Shown here piece after piece: positions 60,852 through 64,000 of a stretch of 64,000 bases of DNA. The position numbers and the translations under genes were made by a program. Numbering within the stretch: position 1 is the stretch's first letter; the number at the start of each line of letters is the position of its first letter. Under the pieces are notes generated by a model that was given only the letters and a program-made list of their open reading frames with translations, did no database searches and was not told the DNA's origin. This DNA is from Paenibacillus sp. FSL H7-0357 (lineage in GTDB: Bacteria > Bacillota > Bacilli > Paenibacillales > Paenibacillaceae), in the NCBI RefSeq assembly GCF_000758525.1, contig NZ_CP009241.1, positions 2,418,001-2,482,000 of the forward strand. Direction: 5' to 3'.

Positions 60852-61982
60852 TTACTCATCAGTTGTCTTCACCGGACTCGGCGTGTTCTTGTTCTTATAC
60901 ACCCACATCGCATACTCCAGCGGGCGGACCAGCGCTTTGCGGTAGGTGCCGCTGTCGCCGGAGCGGGCGAACACTTCGCGGGCCGGCTTGGGATTGACCT
61001 CCAGCACGTAAATCTTTCCCTCGCGGTCGATAGCGAGGTCCAGCGCCAGCTCGCATAGGGCGCCGAAGCTGTCCTCAAGGAAGGCTGCCGCTTCAAGCCC
61101 TAGTTTTTCAGCCGTTTTCATGGCTTTGGACGCTTTTTCTTCGCTGCCGAGCCATTTCTTCAGCAGGACTTCCGCACGTACCGCATGTCCCCCGCCATGA
61201 AGGTTAGACGTTACACTGCGGGCTGCTCCCACCCGGCCGGCCATGCCGGTCAGCTCCCACACGCCTTGGCCGTTCTTTTGCACTAGCATGCGGTAGTCGT
61301 GGTAGCGCCCGCTGGGCAGGCGCAGCGGGATACCCTGCTGGACCAGAAAGCGTCCGCCGAGGCACCATTGGCGCACGATGGACTCCAGACGGGTGAGCGA
61401 CACCTTGCGGGGGGCAATAATCTGCCGGTTCTGGCGGCGTCCCTGGATATCGTAGAGTTGCTTGCCGTCCCGCTGCCGTTCAATCCGCAGGATGCCGCGT
61501 CCACCGGTGCCGTTAATCGGTTTGACGTAGACGACAGGGCTGAATTTCAGCATCCGGTGCAGATCAGCGGAAGACTGATATAGCAAAGTTTCCGGCATAT
61601 GCTGGCGGAAGCGGCTTTTCTGCGAAAAGGTCTGGTGAACGGTCCATTTATTGCGCAGCGGCCGGTTCAGAAAGGTAAGATGATTATAGCGGGAGCGGAA
61701 TTTGAGCAGCTGCTGAAAGCGGGCGTTGCGCTGGATCCGGCAGCGGTCATAGATCATATTCGGGAATGGCCGCCATTTGCGCGACCATTTGCCGCTCCCC
61801 GGATCGTAGACCATTGCATGGATCAACTCTTTAGCGGGATTCACATCTGCGGGGGTGAATACAAAGACATCCAATCCGATGCGGCTGCCTTCAATAATCA
61901 TCCTCCTGTATACACTCTTCTCTTCAAGCTGTTTGGCGTCGTTCAGGTACAGTGTAAGGATGCCTAAGACGGGTTCTGGCAC
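60852..61982 (-). CDS. YheC/YheD-family ATP-grasp protein (spore-coat associated)
   Basis: A 376-residue cytoplasmic ATP-grasp protein. GTG start at 61982-61980, inside the last codons of the upstream GNAT-like gene (19-base overlap), with AAGGTGAG before it on the minus strand. Features: PNMIYDRCRIQRNARFQQL (family signature), FSPVVYVKPINGTGGRGI (ATP-binding loop), DYRMLVQKNGQGVWELTG, CELALDLAIDREGKIYVLEVNPKP (Mg/ATP-binding Asp, Glu and Asn). YheC and YheD in Bacillus are found in the spore coat; the reaction is unknown. An internal fragment of this gene is repeated at 47226-47690. Confidence 0.88.
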   Translation of the reverse strand: MPEPVLGILTLYLNDAKQLEEKSVYRRMIIEGSRIGLDVFVFTPADVNPAKELIHAMVYDPGSGKWSRKWRPFPNMIYDRCRIQRNARFQQLLKFRSRYNHLTFLNRPLRNKWTVHQTFSQKSRFRQHMPETLLYQSSADLHRMLKFSPVVYVKPINGTGGRGILRIERQRDGKQLYDIQGRRQNRQIIAPRKVSLTRLESIVRQWCLGGRFLVQQGIPLRLPSGRYHDYRMLVQKNGQGVWELTGMAGRVGAARSVTSNLHGGGHAVRAEVLLKKWLGSEEKASKAMKTAEKLGLEAAAFLEDSFGALCELALDLAIDREGKIYVLEVNPKPAREVFARSGDSGTYRKALVRPLEYAMWVYKNKNTPSPVKTTDE

Positions 61983-62482
61983 AGGAGCTCACCTTCTTGT
62001 GGGTAAATTTCCACGCTGCCTCTGCTCTGGGGCGACCGCAGCAGCAGCGTGGGCTTGCCGGTAGGTCCGCTCTTCAATGCCACAGCGGCAAGCCCGCTGT
62101 TAAAGCACATCTTCAGGCTTGCCGTATTGTCGGTAGCGACGTTGCATTCCAGGCGGCCGAGCCGCTCCAGCTGCCCGGACAGCAGGGCTGTACCGGTATG
62201 TCTGTTCCGGTATAGAGGATGGACGGCAACAAGACAGGCTTCTTTGCCGTAGCCGGATACGAAGCTCACGCCTGCCAGCTGACGGCCGCTTTGACCGCGT
62301 ACGGTGGCGACAAGCAGGGAGACGCCCGGCTCGGCAAGCTGCTCCGGAGTCAGACGGGCCAGCATCCTGCATGCACGAAGCGTAATCCGCTGCTCCCCGT
62401 ACTCCCTCAAAAATTCCAGCAGCCCGGCCAATCTGGAATTCCACTGGCCCGGACTGCTGTCATAGATAGAGGATATCTGCAT
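61964..62482 (-). CDS. GNAT-like N-acetyltransferase in the YheC/YheD cluster
   Basis: A 172-residue protein; ATG 62482 preceded on the minus strand by AAAGGAAGTG. The acetyl-CoA-binding region is VAVHPLYRNRHTGTALLSGQ (R/Q-x-x-G-x-G/A-like loop), followed by NVATDNTASLKMCFNSGLAA, the usual late GNAT strand and helix. The substrate is unknown. Its place between ATP-grasp genes and the overlap with the next gene suggest co-translation and a shared role, perhaps in spore-coat modification. Confidence 0.75.
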   Translation of the reverse strand: MQISSIYDSSPGQWNSRLAGLLEFLREYGEQRITLRACRMLARLTPEQLAEPGVSLLVATVRGQSGRQLAGVSFVSGYGKEACLVAVHPLYRNRHTGTALLSGQLERLGRLECNVATDNTASLKMCFNSGLAAVALKSGPTGKPTLLLRSPQSRGSVEIYPQEGELLCQNPS

Positions 62483-62507
62483 GGCGTGTCACTTCCTTTA
62501 CAGGTTT

Positions 62508-63620
62508 CTACTTGTTCATGCGGGCCAAATGCTGGCTGTACTGAAAAATCCGCTCCAGGGACAGCTTGCGGATGGCCGGTTCGTCGAATTTCATCGGCCG
62601 TGAGTTGGCCTCGAAGAACCACAGGTCACCGGCCTCATCGACACCAAGATCCATGGACATCTCACCCAGCATCATTTCGGAGGCCCGTTCAATCTGGCGG
62701 GCAATCAGCAGCGCGGTGGTGGGGACATTCTTGAGAATAGCTGCGGCCCTTTCTGGACCGAAGGTTCCTTCCAGCATGGTTGCCGGCTCTTCAATGCTGC
62801 CGCCGCGCGGCACATGGGTTGTAATGCTCCTGGCGCCGGCCAGCCTTGCACCGATTCCGGTCACTGCCCAGCCTCCCCGGCTATTCTTCTGCAGGAGGAC
62901 CCGCAGATCGAAAGGCCGCCCGTGGTGTGTTGCGAGCTGAATGGCTTGCTGCACAATATAACGGGATTGTTTTTTTTCCTTGTTGATCCGTGCCCACAAG
63001 CGGTCCATGGAGGCCGCTTTGTAGGTCGCGTTCTTTTTGCCGCTCTGTATCTGCAGCCGATAGGGCAGGCTTACATCCTCGCGGTATTTAAGCCGCATAA
63101 TCCCCTTGCCGGCTTTGCCGCTTTCCGGCTTCAGGTAGAGGCTGTCATGAGTACTCAGCATGGCGATAAGGGTATTTGCGCTGCGCAGCCGTCTAGTTTT
63201 TGGCACATGCTTCGAGGTTGCGCGCGATGCCTTCAGCCATTCAAACAAATCCCATTTATTAAAAAACCTCGGGTTGTAGAGCTTGATATGGTCATGCTCC
63301 AGGCACTCGGCAATTTTGCGGGCGACTGGTGCTTTTTCTTCTTCTTCACGATTGGAAATCCGGTTATAAATGACCTGCGGCAGCGGGACAGGAATGCTGT
63401 ACCACAGCTTGCCGCTGGGGGAAGGGACGTAGCCGTTCACCGTCCGCTCCTCCAGCTTTAAATCACGCGTAGTCACAACGTACACAAGAAAGCCCATTTC
63501 TCTGCCGGTGCGGATGATGTCGCGGAAGTTATTGCGGTTGCCGCGAAATTGCTTTACTCTGTCACTGGTCGTTAGTATAGCTATTACGGGTTTGCTCGGG
63601 TCAGGGATTCGGCTGTTCAC
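62508..63620 (-). CDS. YheC/YheD-family ATP-grasp protein
   Basis: A 370-residue protein with GTG start 63620-63618 overlapping the stop of the upstream gene (GTGA) and AGGAGGGATG before it. Motifs: VPLPQVIYNRISNREEE, FFNKWDLFEWLKASRATSKH, SLYLKPESGKAGKGIMRL (ATP-binding loop), FDLRVLLQKNSRGGWAVTGI, GEMSMDLGVDEAGDLWFFEA then NSRPMKF (metal-binding residues). It is paralogous to its two neighbours, and local duplication probably gave this cluster. Confidence 0.88.
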   Translation of the reverse strand: MNSRIPDPSKPVIAILTTSDRVKQFRGNRNNFRDIIRTGREMGFLVYVVTTRDLKLEERTVNGYVPSPSGKLWYSIPVPLPQVIYNRISNREEEEKAPVARKIAECLEHDHIKLYNPRFFNKWDLFEWLKASRATSKHVPKTRRLRSANTLIAMLSTHDSLYLKPESGKAGKGIMRLKYREDVSLPYRLQIQSGKKNATYKAASMDRLWARINKEKKQSRYIVQQAIQLATHHGRPFDLRVLLQKNSRGGWAVTGIGARLAGARSITTHVPRGGSIEEPATMLEGTFGPERAAAILKNVPTTALLIARQIERASEMMLGEMSMDLGVDEAGDLWFFEANSRPMKFDEPAIRKLSLERIFQYSQHLARMNK

Positions 63621-64000
63621 AGATCATCCCTCCTGCGGAATTTGCTGAGATAGAGGCAATGCTCCAGGATGTGCTCAATGGAAGCTTTGCCCTCAGCGCG
63701 CAGGGAAGGATGGCGGAAGATCGAGCGTCCCGGTTTGGCGTTAGCCTCGAACATCCAGATATCTTCATCCTGGTCAATTCCAAGGTCAAAGCCGATTTCG
63801 CCAAGCAGATGGTGGTGCTGGGTCTCCAGCGACTCGGCCAGCTTAACGGCGGTTATTTTCGCCCGTTGCAGCACTTCATCCGCTCTGGCGCCGAATACGC
63901 GGCCCAGGGCCTGTTGCGGTGTGAGCAGGGCGCCCCCGTTCTTCAAGTGGGTGGTCACACTGCCTCTGCCGGCTTTTTTGGCTCCGATGCCTACAACCAC
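63617..64000 (-). CDS. YheC/YheD-family ATP-grasp protein, C-terminal part
   Basis: The frame is open to the window edge; 127 residues are visible, starting VVVGIGAKKAGRGSVTTHLK. It has the ATP-grasp end motif GEIGFDLGIDQDEDIWMFEA, NAKPGRSIF. The stop TGA (63619-63617) overlaps the GTG of the next gene. First visible gene of the minus-strand cluster; the ATP-binding loop lies outside the window. Confidence 0.85.
   Translation of the reverse strand: MVVGIGAKKAGRGSVTTHLKNGGALLTPQQALGRVFGARADEVLQRAKITAVKLAESLETQHHHLLGEIGFDLGIDQDEDIWMFEANAKPGRSIFRHPSLRAEGKASIEHILEHCLYLSKFRRRDDL

Overview
The window looks like a Paenibacillus-type spore-former chromosome. The evidence is a YesM/YesN-style sensor pair beside a carbohydrate ABC transporter, a GH36 alpha-galactosidase, an AbrB regulator with Spo0A-box-like sites, an LTA-synthase-family protein, and a block of YheC/YheD spore-coat ATP-grasp genes. 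This identification comes from gene content and style and was not checked by a database search.

Layout. 1-1.6 kb: end of a methyltransferase gene and a CapA-like secreted protein. 1.6-11 kb: a carbohydrate-use block with two ABC permeases on the minus strand and, on the plus strand, sensor kinase, AraC-type response regulator, binding lipoprotein and alpha-galactosidase. The kinase has no ATG/GTG/TTG that would include its first membrane helix and probably starts at ATT. 11-16.8 kb: an uncharacterised protein, AbrB, a HAD phosphatase, a glycosyltransferase plus LTA-synthase-like pair, and a convergent MarR regulator.

16.98-28.46 kb: an operon-like run of three secreted proteins, each with repeated beta-rich modules and a short YD (Rhs) segment, followed by a 1988-residue Rhs protein with a self-cleaving Hint domain, a C-terminal toxin tip and a probable immunity gene. 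28.5-44.9 kb: an AT-rich graveyard and reservoir of orphan toxin/immunity cassettes. It holds at least five re-used pieces of the main rhs gene, two extra Hint pieces, toxin tails (one with the catalytic triad of the colicin E3 rRNase), about a dozen intact small immunity-like genes, an IS110 transposase remnant, and six near-identical CCACATG/CATGTGG terminators closing successive cassettes. The main Rhs protein could in principle exchange its tip with these cassettes by homologous recombination. Most toxin parts are broken while the immunity genes stay open, as expected if past toxins are kept only as resistance.

45.3-47 kb: a DUF4127-type protein. 47.2-47.7 kb: a decayed copy of part of the yheC/D gene found intact at 60.85-61.98 kb, so a 13.7 kb segment lies between direct repeats. 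That segment carries a small membrane protein and an 11.6 kb gene for a 3859-residue secreted protein: an LCAT-type lipase head, Ig-like/FN3 modules, then six 1.34-1.35 kb RCC1-propeller units in the order A-A-B-B-B-A with near-identical DNA. 60.8-64 kb: minus-strand cluster of three YheC/YheD ATP-grasp genes and a GNAT-like gene.

The most interesting parts are the Rhs locus, with its YD-tagged secreted companions and downstream cassette array, and the giant lipase/RCC1 protein.
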